From Gracilaria gracilis (lineage: Eukaryota > Rhodophyta > Florideophyceae > Gracilariales > Gracilariaceae), in the NCBI GenBank assembly GCA_030374805.1, contig JARGSG010000231.1, positions 310,001-374,000 of the forward strand: a DNA stretch of 64,000 nucleotides. Reading direction: 5' to 3'. Below, one piece after another: positions 10,169-18,617 of this stretch. The position numbers and the translations under genes are program-made. Below the pieces are notes generated by a model. That model made no database searches and was not told where the DNA came from. It worked only from the letters and a program-made list of their open reading frames with translations. Position 1 is the stretch's first letter. Every line of letters starts with the position of its first letter.

Positions 10169-11469
10169 CCTTCTTCCTTCACCAAGACGTCGATGTAAAC
10201 AGGGGGCACCTCAACTCACGACAAACAAAACTTCACGGTATGCTACAGATATGTGACCTGGGAATCGAAGCCCGAAACGCAACCATGTGAATACAAAAAC
10301 ATACAGTACGTGTAGCTTTACGTTCTTAATTGTAGGTTTTCTAAGTTCCTCGAAGCTCGTCCTCCTTCTTCTCTTCTTCTCACCTTCCGTTCCCTTTTGC
10401 GAGTCGAAGCCTCCTGTCAGGCTCTTGATATATTAACGCTCTTCTTCGCCCCTTTCCTCTTTCATGTGGTCTGACTTTCCCCACTCCGAACTCCCATGAG
10501 GAATGTCATCATTATTAAATTTCTATAGGAGTGAGTGGCGTACATGATCAACAGCCCTTACTCCGAAGGCAAGCTAAAGAAGGTTCCAACGGCCTTTGAC
10601 TTATCTGTTGCGTCATAGATTTATTTTCTCGCTTGTTCAGCGCAGGAAGTTCTTCCCGAACCATGCGTTTGCCAATGTCCGAGAGCACGAGGTCTGATCC
10701 GCTAGTGCTACCGATCCGCACTTTTACGAAGAGTCGGTTTCCAAATCATCACCAGCACTCCAAGAAAAATAGCAGAAAAAGAAACAAAAAGCCAAAGTAC
10801 TAGAGCCGGAGCAGACAAAGGAGATAGAGATCAAAGAACATTACGTAGTCGGACGCCAATAGCGAAGAAGGGCAATGCCTCCGTCAAGAAGGCTTCTTGT
10901 AGGCTACAACACATCAGTCGCTCTTTCTATTCTGGGACTTGCAGCATGCTCAGGACCAGGCACGGTCTTTGCTATATTCCATAGAAGCAATCGAGAGCTA
11001 CTTCAAGTACACTTCGGGACCCGAACCGAGAGCTTCTTCATGTTCAGATTGATATGCAGATTGATATACAAGCGAGGCTCTCCATTCCCTTGTCGCTCTA
11101 AACACCGACTTCGCGGCATAGTGTCAATAACTTTGTACCCCATGCTTTTGAAAGTGTTCAAAGAAGACTTCGCTCTAATGCCTGCACATTACGATGCTCC
11201 TCTCCAATACTCTCTTTATCACAACCGCCCCGTATTTGTTAGTGCTTCTTCACATATGTGAACTCTCCATAATAAGCTTAGAGCTATCCATTCTCCAAAG
11301 GTCTTGGAGTACAAAACGAATAGACATTGTAAAGAACATTCCGATACTATTTGTCTATCAATTCGCACAAAGCTACTCAAAACCTCAAGAAAGACAGGAA
11401 ATCGGCCGTCTGCAAATAAGATGCATCGAAACCGAATGTACTGCAGCTTTGCGTAAACTCTCTAACGTT
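10169..11469. other. Intergenic region with one doubtful open frame
   Basis: About 1.3 kb between the XRCC2-like start and the prefoldin stop. Pyrimidine-rich stretches occur near 10350-10460. The only open frame worth naming is listed separately (10875-11261). No repeat or RNA gene recognised. Confidence 0.45.
10875..11261 (+). CDS. Doubtful 128-aa hypothetical protein
   Basis: An ATG-initiated frame of 128 codons with a hydrophobic N-terminal segment (VALSILGLAACSGPGTVFAIF, residues ~16-35), followed by a basic and Phe/Leu-rich region. I recognise no family. It is reported only because the surrounding 1.3 kb has no other candidate and the N-terminus could be a membrane anchor. It could equally be a chance frame in AT-moderate DNA. 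Confidence 0.2.
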   Translation: MPPSRRLLVGYNTSVALSILGLAACSGPGTVFAIFHRSNRELLQVHFGTRTESFFMFRLICRLIYKRGSPFPCRSKHRLRGIVSITLYPMLLKVFKEDFALMPAHYDAPLQYSLYHNRPVFVSASSHM

Positions 11470-11775
11470 TCAGCTCGATGCGGAAAGACCTTCTAGTCGA
11501 CGTTCAAGTTTCACAATGGCGCGTTGTACCCTATCAATCTCCTCCCAAACAGTGTTCTTCTCCTGCCTCAGCAATGACCTGGCTTTTCCAACTGATAACT
11601 GCAAGAATGCCGGTTTACCAATGCAATACAGAACGGGCTCATCTTCCTGGTCTTTCAGAGCGTTAATGGCTTCTTCCAGTTCTCGATGTCTCTTCTCGAG
11701 CCGCGAAGACTGTGTTCTGTGCAGTTCGAGTTCTGTCACGGTTTGCTGCCTTCGCAACGCCTCGTCAACAGTCAT
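11470..11775 (-). CDS. Prefoldin subunit (beta class, subunit 1-like), 101 aa
   Basis: Small chaperone subunit that would join the hexameric prefoldin delivering actin and tubulin to CCT. The protein is two coiled coils (residues ~3-42 and ~64-98) around a beta-hairpin segment (PVLYCIGKPAFLQLSVGKA). This is the beta-class prefoldin layout, matching subunit 1, whose hairpin reads like YEGVGRMFILQSK. Length is slightly below the ~120 residues of typical subunit 1, with the N-terminal helix short. A small upstream exon is therefore possible but not demonstrable. A degenerate copy of the 3' half of this gene lies at 60079-60174. Confidence 0.7.
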   Translation of the reverse strand: MTVDEALRRQQTVTELELHRTQSSRLEKRHRELEEAINALKDQEDEPVLYCIGKPAFLQLSVGKARSLLRQEKNTVWEEIDRVQRAIVKLERRLEGLSASS

Positions 11776-12232
11776 GGCACCACAGAGCCGTTCTTCGACG
11801 CTTCAAGATCCTCTAAATCGTTGCTCCCAACCGGCCTTCCGTACTGACTGCCTTCGAGGTGAGTTCCATCAACAGTTCTCAGAACGGCTGTGGCACACGC
11901 TCAGCAACCGCTGATGATCAAAGCCTTTGGCAGTCAGAGTGCCGCCCTTCCGAACGATTATGATGATGAACGGCTTTTGTTTATGTGCGTGGAATTGCGA
12001 TGCATGGATGGATGGGGCCAGGTTACAGCGTTGGAAGTTCTGAACTGAAGTTGACGGTCGATACCAAAGCAAAAACAACAATTTTGAGTTCTCTTTAGAT
12101 ACTGTACAAGGGTAGATATACCAAAGGTACTGGAAATAATCCTTTGCCCTTGGTAATCTACGCCTGGCTCGTTCGTTCGAGTTGATCTAGAGATACCAAG
12201 GGTAAGAGGGCTAACACTAACCTGACTGGTTG
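11776..12232. other. Divergent promoter region with CCAAGGGTA motifs
   Basis: 457 bp between divergent prefoldin and DUF455 genes. The 12100-12216 part holds several related words: CAAGGGTA near 12110, GCCCTTGGTA near 12145 and TACCAAGGGTA at 12194-12204. The last is followed directly by AGAGGGCTAAC and lies 29-44 bp upstream of candidate ATGs. They may be core promoter elements. Confidence 0.4.
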
Positions 12233-13246
12233 ATGTTTGGGTCACTAATGCGACTTATCGCTCACCCTTACGAAGCACACACCTTTAGAATGCGCGATCG
12301 CAACGAGGCAACAAATACCAGAAAGTCATCTTCAGCATTCGCGGTCCGTCTATCCATGCAAGTGATGTCACAAGTATCCGCACCCACAACAGTTTCATCG
12401 TTTGCATCTCGCGTCCTAACTGCTGGAGCTCCGTTGGACAAAGTTCGCCTAACTCAAGCAGCTGTGAGCTTTTGGGAAACAGTTCGAAAATGCGGGCCCA
12501 GCTTTACTCCCCCAGACCGTCCTTCCCGACCGAAGCTTCCGCAGATTATCCCTCCCTCTGAGATGCCCAGTGTGAAGGAATCGAAAGCGCCTCCTAATGT
12601 GTACCATCTGCATTCACTTGCTCACGTCGAACTAAACGCCATTGATCTATGTTTCGACACAATGCTTCGATTTGAAACTGATATCCCGTTAAAGGACCGA
12701 GAAGAGTGGTTTGAAGACTGGCTTTCGATAGCATCGGATGAGGCACGTCATTTCTCTTTTTTGCATGATCGGCTCATATCTTTAGGCTCCTTCTATGGAG
12801 CATTGCCTGCCCATGATATCATCTGGAAGTCGGCTGATGTATCACGAGGTTGCCTTCACGAAAGGCTTGCTCTCGGACAGTTGGTGGCAGAGGCAAAAGG
12901 ACTGGATGCAGGCCCAAAACTAGTACAACGGCTGGTTGGTGGAGGTGATAATGAATCTGCTGCGATTGTACGCCAGATTGCTGATGAAGAGATTCGGCAC
13001 GTCAAGCTGGGTGTGAAGTGGTTCTTGAAAGAATGCGACCGCCTACAACTTGATTCGATCAAGACTTTCCATGAAATCGCACTTAGGTTAGGAAATCCTG
13101 GCGCATTTACAAAGCCGTTCAACGAGGAACGGAGAAGAGAGGCGGGCATGACACCAGAATGGTATCTGCCTGTAGCTGAAGAGGTTGAACGACAACGGAG
13201 AGCGAGAGCAGCAGCAAAGAGAGGAAACGTGTTCAAACAATCATGA
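12233..13246 (+). CDS. DUF455 family ferritin-like protein, 337 aa
   Basis: Member of the DUF455 family, four-helix ferritin-like proteins of unknown reaction found in bacteria and eukaryotes. Candidate di-metal ligands are visible in order: Glu in HSLAHVELNAIDLC, Glu/His in SIASDEARHFSFLHD, Glu in GQLVAEAKGLDAGP and Glu/His in IADEEIRHVKLG. These are the paired E and ExxH motifs of a carboxylate-bridged metal site. The C-terminus ends in a basic helix. The first ATGs (12233, 12248) give an N-terminal extension of ~46 residues rich in Arg and Ser (RNEATNTRKSSSAFAVRLS), which could be an organelle targeting peptide. Conserved sequence starts near MSQVSAPTTVSSF. It is intronless and convergent with the coiled-coil gene, 88 bp away. 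Confidence 0.85.
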   Translation: MFGSLMRLIAHPYEAHTFRMRDRNEATNTRKSSSAFAVRLSMQVMSQVSAPTTVSSFASRVLTAGAPLDKVRLTQAAVSFWETVRKCGPSFTPPDRPSRPKLPQIIPPSEMPSVKESKAPPNVYHLHSLAHVELNAIDLCFDTMLRFETDIPLKDREEWFEDWLSIASDEARHFSFLHDRLISLGSFYGALPAHDIIWKSADVSRGCLHERLALGQLVAEAKGLDAGPKLVQRLVGGGDNESAAIVRQIADEEIRHVKLGVKWFLKECDRLQLDSIKTFHEIALRLGNPGAFTKPFNEERRREAGMTPEWYLPVAEEVERQRRARAAAKRGNVFKQS

Positions 13247-13334
13247 ATACGTCTATCGAGAAGGATAGCAAGAACAACACATTCAACAATCAAACATCTT
13301 TTTATCATTGTCTATCCTCTACGACGGTACCCAG

Positions 13335-13763
13335 TCACTTGCTACCCAGAGCGTTGCGAAGCTCGACGATCTTCTCTTCACGACTCGCTACTTGTCGTCG
13401 GAGAGCCATTCTTTGATCCTCGAGCTCCTCCGCCCGCTTTTGTAGAGCTTTTGCATCGAGTTTTGTCAGAGATGCAAGCTCATTCTGCCGTTCTTTGATG
13501 TCATCGCGCAGATGGCGCTCCGTCCACATCGCTCCGTCTTCAATCATGACGAGTTTGCCTCGCCAATGGTTGTCCTGCTCTGTGCGCTTCCTCTCATCTT
13601 CTTGGCATATATGCCGGAACTGAAGCTTGAGGGCGGACAGCTCCCTCTCTTTCCCCTCGACCTCCTCTTGAAATCTTAAGACATTTCGTCTTTCCTTCCT
13701 TCCTTTTCTGCAAGTCTTTCCCGCTACGACAAGCAGAGTGAGGTTTATCAATAGACCGATCAT
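13335..13763 (-). CDS. Anchored coiled-coil family protein, copy A, 142 aa
   Basis: First of four related genes in this window (A, 13335; B, 29744; C, 48659; D, 56708). The N-terminus MIGLLINLTLLVVAG is a hydrophobic signal or anchor followed by a basic patch (KTCRKGRKERR). The rest is a charged coiled coil with Glu/Lys heptads (FQEEVEGKERELSALKLQFR) that ends RVASREEKIVELRNALGSK-like, as in D. The ending motif AKI/EKI-x-ELRNALG and the phrase ERQNELASL...LEDQRMALRRQ are shared with B and D. Copy A is the most diverged of the three similar ones (C is more distant still). I recognise no outside homologue. The topology suggests a small single-pass or secreted coiled-coil protein that oligomerises. 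Function unknown. Confidence 0.7.
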   Translation of the reverse strand: MIGLLINLTLLVVAGKTCRKGRKERRNVLRFQEEVEGKERELSALKLQFRHICQEDERKRTEQDNHWRGKLVMIEDGAMWTERHLRDDIKERQNELASLTKLDAKALQKRAEELEDQRMALRRQVASREEKIVELRNALGSK

Positions 13764-13802
13764 GTTTGCGCCGAGTTCTTCGAACGATACTGAAAGGAAT
13801 AA

Positions 13803-13866
13803 TGACCGATGGCGGGCGGCGGAGGAGGAACGGGGGGCAATGGGAAAAGCTTGCCCGCTTTTATAG
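13803..13866 (-). promoter_or_regulatory. Core promoter of coiled-coil copy A
   Basis: Read on the minus strand: CTATAAAAG (13866-13858), then ~30 nt on a C/G-rich box CTCCTCCGCCGCCCGCC followed by ATCGGTCA (to 13803), then the ATG 40 nt later. The same order and spacing occur before copies B and D, and a shortened version before C. The box sits where transcription would start. Confidence 0.65.
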
Positions 13867-14692
13867 TAGCGGTGCGATTGTCAGTTGGGTGAGTGCAAAT
13901 GCATTGGGGTTCTCTCTCCTTGATGATGTGAGTCAGAATTAAATCGATGCGTGACCGCGACACGGGTCCGCGATAGGTTTGCATTTCCAGGGACGATCGC
14001 CGCAACATTTTCCTCTACGAAGTAGGGTTTGCTTTTCGCCATGGCTTCTGTGCGCCGTGAGTAAGTTCTTCGTGTTCTTCTTTAGTATTGTCCGCTACTC
14101 ATATTTCGAGGTAGTGGGAGAACTATATTATCTACATGAAGCCCACTCTCCGAAAGAAGGCCAAATGCTTCGACGGCCACTGCTTAATCATTTCAAGCAT
14201 TGTCTCCTCATTTCTTTCCTGTGGAGCAGGCAGCTCGTTTTCGTTTCTTCGAGCAAGTTGTTACTGCACACGGAGCATAGAACCCATGACGTGAGCTTTG
14301 ACTAAAGTTCGCTAGAAGGTAGAGAGTGACTGACAACAAGCCGTGTTCCTTCCCTTGCTTTCATTCGAACAGATGACCTGGTCCATACAGAGGCCATCAA
14401 TGTGTCTGGTTTTCCAGACGGAGATACTCATGATGGGTTACCGATCCTTGTGGAATCGGTAACACATCACGAGTACTGTAGCTGCGTCTGTGAATGGGCC
14501 TCGAAATAAGACTTGAATCGCCATCTTTCTTGACACCTGTTTCGCAGGCGCAACGAGCCGGTTTTCCTTCCATGTACGTCTTCACGGGGTGCAAAGAGGG
14601 CTCTCTTGTTCTCCTTTATATTTTTCTAGCTGCATCAAACGATAGGTCGAGTCATACTGAACATTGAAGTATTTCATTTCAAGACATGACTT
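13867..14692. other. Intergenic region, no gene seen
   Basis: About 825 bp between the start of coiled-coil copy A and the stop of the kinase-like gene. An ACTGACAA word shared with the copy D promoter lies at the left end. Otherwise only short frames without similarity. Confidence 0.45.
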
Positions 14693-15679
14693 TCATGAGG
14701 ACTGCTGTGAGACGAAAGAGTTATCGTCCATGTGCAGAAACGGATGAGCCCGTATTCGTTCGTAGTCAACGACATAGCTCCAGTCCTTAAAATCAGTATT
14801 TGTATTGCACTGTGCAAACCTCGACGCTGGTTCTCTCGACAAACAGATGTTCACAAAATCAAATGCATGAAGCCAAGCACTCGTACGAACGACGGCCAAC
14901 TCTTGGCAGGCATCCCAGAACCTGTCCGTGATGTCGAATTGACCTCGTCCGTACTGATCAATGAGCTGCAGAATGTTTGCATCTGTCTGCCCGTGAAAAG
15001 GGCCCGCACCTCCGAACATGCAAGCCCACGCGAAAACCCCTAGTGCCCAGACATCTGCGGTTGGATCAGGGATGGTGGTATTTAACATCTCCGGTGGGAT
15101 TACGTTCGCCGTCGTGGTCTGCGAACAATCACGGGCAGAAGAGCCGGTAAGAAAGCAAGCCCCGTAGTCCACAAGACAGACTTTGTCCTGGTTTTCGTAA
15201 TCTACAATGACATTTCTTAACGCAATGTCGGCATGGACTACACCAGCACCATGGACAGCGGCCAAGGAGGTTATGAGGTTGCGCAGAATACGAGAAACAC
15301 GGTTCAGCGGTAATGGGCGCGGTAGACGTGAAGCTGGTACGCCCGATGCAAGCGTCATGACAAAAGTAAGATTAAGGGAGGTGACTTGCGCGCTAAGAAG
15401 GCGTGGTACAACTCCAGACCGGTCATTGCTGAGGCGTACGAGCGCGTCTCGTTCTGCAGATACACACAACTCTAAGCGGTGACGAGACACATCAGAACGT
15501 CTGTACGTCTTGACAACCACCAGCGTTGGCTCATTCTCTGTTGATGGCAACTCGGCGATAGAAACAAGCGAATGACTTGAGGTTGGGATTTGGGAAACGT
15601 GACGAAGCCGTTTCAATGTCATTGCGGAATGAATGCGAGGAGCGTGCGACGATAAGTGAGAGGTTGTTTCACTTGCCAT
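14693..15679 (-). CDS. Atypical protein kinase-like protein, 328 aa
   Basis: A kinase fold with altered signature residues. From ATG 15679 (MASETTSHLSSHA), an N-lobe contains LVVVKTYRR (K57 as the ATP lysine) and a helix Glu (E76), but no recognisable glycine loop precedes K57. The catalytic loop is HADIALRN (149-156): the Arg of HRD is Ala, while Asp151 and Asn156 are kept. The metal motif is DYG (171-173) in place of DFG. The APE equivalent is IPPEML, followed by DVWALGVFAWACMFGGAGPF as in helix F of true kinases. The C-terminus ends at the RIRAHPFL type of helix I sequence. The retained Lys, Asp, Asn and Asp allow activity, but the missing glycine loop and the HAD change make regulation unusual. 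The subfamily is not recognised. The frame opens upstream only from non-ATG codons. Confidence 0.75.
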   Translation of the reverse strand: MASETTSHLSSHAPRIHSAMTLKRLRHVSQIPTSSHSLVSIAELPSTENEPTLVVVKTYRRSDVSRHRLELCVSAERDALVRLSNDRSGVVPRLLSAQVTSLNLTFVMTLASGVPASRLPRPLPLNRVSRILRNLITSLAAVHGAGVVHADIALRNVIVDYENQDKVCLVDYGACFLTGSSARDCSQTTTANVIPPEMLNTTIPDPTADVWALGVFAWACMFGGAGPFHGQTDANILQLIDQYGRGQFDITDRFWDACQELAVVRTSAWLHAFDFVNICLSREPASRFAQCNTNTDFKDWSYVVDYERIRAHPFLHMDDNSFVSQQSS

Positions 15680-16341
15680 TGGTTTGCATTGTCTTCGGTT
15701 GGCAGGGTTGGACGTCGAAGTCCTGCCTGGTAATGAACATGATGTCAAAAGCAGGCGCGAAAGTCCCTTTGTCTCTGATAATCTTGGCCGATCACACCGT
15801 TTGGGGAAGCTTGTTACTGGCAGTGGGTGAACTTTCGCACCTTACATCACAAGCATCCCGTGGACTTCTCGGACCACGTAAGATCTCGCTGCACAACAGC
15901 GGGAAAAACTGGAGAGTGATGCTGGTGTAGATTTATACCGTTTTTGGATTTTGGGAATGAGGAGCGTGGCAGCACACGAAATCCCTGTCCTCTCTTCAGT
16001 AGATAGCAATGCTTACAAGGGCGCCTTTATAGACCACGTGCACGCGCGCGTGCGTATCAGCAACGCGTCGTCGTGATGTTGCGGCCATTCTTCGGGAGGA
16101 GCACCTCGAACTCGGATAGCGCCATACCTTGAAGCCATTCTCCTTCCATTTTCCCGCAGCTCGTTACACATCTCGACAATACGGAAAACAGGCAGTCACC
16201 TCGCGGCAGCGTTTGGACGCCATACGATCGTCGCCCCCTTGATCCTGACCGGACATACAAGTTTGCCGCCGAAGGCCTCCCTTTTGCAAGCACCAACACA
16301 ATCGAGATTGTCCTTACGCCCAGGACGAAGCTAACTTAAAC
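15680..16341. other. Divergent intergenic region, no gene seen
   Basis: About 660 bp between the kinase-like gene and centrin. It should hold both promoters. No TATA box stands out and no repeat was recognised. Confidence 0.45.
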
Positions 16342-16951
16342 ATGCCTGTAAGCTTTTCACAGCCCCATGTTCCACGCCGGTAACCTCATTCCCTAGCTCT
16401 CGTCTGCGACTAACATCTTTCTTTGCCGTGCATAGGACGTTGAATTAGACATCGAGAACACTGCATCACGGCCCATAGCTCGAAGGCAGGAACTCACAGA
16501 GGAGAGAAAGCAGGAGATTCGCGAAGTATTCGAACTGTTCGACTCTGAGAACACCGGAATGGTCGAGAAGAGGCAGCTACGCGTTTTGATGCGGTCTCTC
16601 GGATATGAGCCAAGAAAGGACCAATTGGCTCGTCTCATAGTTGCATGCGGTATATCTCAACGAGCCACGCAGATCAAGTACGATGAGTTTCACGCGCTTA
16701 TGGAAAAGATGATCAACGAGAGAGACATACAAGAGGAAATGATGCACGCCTTTTCCCTGTTTGATACGGACGACAGCGGAAAGATTACATTCCAAAATCT
16801 CCGAGAAGTGGCCGATCAGCTCGGAGAACGAATGACCGATGACGAGTTGCAAGAGATGATAAGAGAGGCTGATATGGACAAAGATGGAATGGTCAGCGCA
16901 ACTGAGTTCGTGCGCATCATGAAGAAGACATCACTGTGGTCCGCGCAGTAG
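16342..16951 (+). CDS. Centrin (CDC31-like), 2 exons, 173 aa
   Basis: Calcium-binding EF-hand protein of microtubule organising centres, also found with nuclear pore/TREX-2 and XPC complexes. Exon 1 is only ATG CCT (16342-16347). An 88-nt intron follows (GTAAGC ... CGACTAAC ... GCATAG), then exon 2 from 16436. The protein has the centrin linker phrases LTEERKQEIREVFELFD, SLGYEP, MMHAFSLFDTDDSGKI and ELQEMIREADMDKDGMVS, and ends FVRIMKKTSLW, the family's C-terminal signature. Only EF-hand 4 (DMDKDGMVSATE) has the standard acidic residue at loop position 12. Loop 1 (DSENTGMVEKRQ) and loop 3 (DTDDSGKITFQN) end in Gln and Asn, and loop 2 is degenerate. The tiny first exon is supported by the ideal branch site and the lack of any ATG in exon 2 before the conserved region. 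Confidence 0.92.
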
Positions 16952-17633
16952 TATCGCTTGTCCAACGACGTGTTAGTCTCTCTTGCCTATCAAGTTGTAC
17001 ATACATACTGGACTGTTTTATTGTGCTACTCGAACGACTGATTTGCGTGTCTTTGACTTACCTCGTGAATGGCGCTATTCCGTGTCAAGAACCGTTGTAA
17101 GTTCAAGATAGACTACTGAGCTATTGCAGATGGCACATTCGAACGAAGAAGGCTCCAATGTTTGTGCTGTAAATTGAATTTGCGTAGTCCGCCGATTCTC
17201 AATTGCCCTGCCTTGGAAGTTCCATACCGCAACACCTCGTACAAAACACCCATGGGACGTAGGAGTAAACGGCAGCGACTGACCACGATTCGTAAAAAAC
17301 ACCGTATCCCTTTAATTCTGCTTGTCGCTGAGATGTATTCGACACTCACCCGGAAGTAACAATATTCGTTTTGAACCCCGTCTGCGATTCAGAGACACTA
17401 CATTTCAGGCGAACGGTGCATGTAGTGTGTAGTCTGATGAAGCAACTACAAAGTACAAAGAAATCAGGACCCGGACATAGTTCGTCATCCAAAAGCGTGA
17501 GGCTGAGTGTCCTATTTGGATGTATGTGCGTGCCTCGGCTACGTGATTCTAAAACCTTTCGACGAAAAGAAGAACCAGAAGGATGCGGTGTCTGTACAGG
17601 TACAGAGGAATTGCGCTAAAACGTCCATGAAGA
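16952..17633. other. Intergenic region between convergent genes, no gene seen
   Basis: About 680 bp between the centrin stop and the stop of the PPC-domain gene. Small frames only; no similarity seen. Confidence 0.45.
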
Positions 17634-18617
17634 TTACTCGGAATGTATCATGTCCTTTTCATCTGTAATCTCACCGAGAACAATTTCAACTGGCTTCTCC
17701 AACGAAGCAATGGCTTTAATCAAGCGTCCCCCAACTGCTTCACAAGGCGGTTCTTCGCAATTGAGAACAATCGTGGCATGTATTCTCGATGTTCCAAATA
17801 CGTGATTGACAATGCCTGATATATCCTCAATATGGTACGGCTTGCTTTCGTCTCGAACGTAGTACTGCTCTTCTTCTCCCGCTTCACAAATATTTGCTAA
17901 TACAGCTTCTGATACAAGGCCGTCTGCGCTGACTATGAAACATTCTCCAACGTTTTGTCTTGCATTCAAAAAGCATGTCATCCTTTCGATAACATCGTAC
18001 CCTGGTTCAATCGTTATGCCCCATGCCTGAACGTTTGTCTTAAACATGTTCGCAGATACGCCGATTACAAACTGCAGCGGGTTTTTAGCAACGCAACCGG
18101 GCAACATTTCGCCTACAAAGCTATTGGCCCTCCCGAAAGTTCGTTCTTCTGATCCCGAAAGAATCATATGGTAACGATAGCGTTTCCTGTTATATGTTCT
18201 TCCTCCTCGGGCATACAAGAGACTCAGTGGTTTATCGAATGACTGTTTAGAGTACCAATGTGGCTTAGAGCGAAAATCTCGGGTCTCTTCAGGTACATTG
18301 ATTCCACTCGCTCTAGCTTCGTCTACTCTTATTCTTGGTAGGTCATGCAGCTCTGGATATTTTGTGCCATCAAGATCAAGTTTGACACCAAGTGATTGCT
18401 CGATATCCATTGCTTCAGGGATCGCTTCATCGTTCGGTACGTATAGCACTGCTCGAGACAAGAGACCTACTCCGGAGAGAACAATAGTTGGAACGTAACC
18501 GGCTTCATCGGCAGCGTCGTTGAGAGACTTGAAAACATCAGCTCCTTCGGGTATATCCACAATCGTAGCATGCATTTCTAAACTTCGGGGCCGCCTGATT
18601 GCCATTCCCTTCGGCAT
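17634..18617 (-). CDS. Protein with two PPC/DUF296 domains, 327 aa
   Basis: The PPC domain (DUF296) is the trimerising domain of plant AT-hook AHL proteins and of small prokaryotic proteins. Here it appears to be present twice. The first copy runs from ~13 to ~200: GADVFKSLNDAADEAGYVPTIVLSGVGLLSRAVLY gives the first half. After a ~90-residue insertion, YHMILSGSEERTFGRANSFVGEMLPG gives the second half. The second copy (~205-320) has GYDVIERMTCFLNARQ, CFIVSADGLVSEAVLANI, RIHATIVLNCEEPP and VGGRLIKAIASLEKPVEIVLGEI, in the usual order. No AT-hook (RGRP core) is seen, so DNA binding is not implied. It is intronless and starts MPKGMAIRRPRSLEMHAT. Residue-level matches are by eye, and the first copy is the less certain because of the insertion. 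Confidence 0.75.
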   Translation of the reverse strand: MPKGMAIRRPRSLEMHATIVDIPEGADVFKSLNDAADEAGYVPTIVLSGVGLLSRAVLYVPNDEAIPEAMDIEQSLGVKLDLDGTKYPELHDLPRIRVDEARASGINVPEETRDFRSKPHWYSKQSFDKPLSLLYARGGRTYNRKRYRYHMILSGSEERTFGRANSFVGEMLPGCVAKNPLQFVIGVSANMFKTNVQAWGITIEPGYDVIERMTCFLNARQNVGECFIVSADGLVSEAVLANICEAGEEEQYYVRDESKPYHIEDISGIVNHVFGTSRIHATIVLNCEEPPCEAVGGRLIKAIASLEKPVEIVLGEITDEKDMIHSE

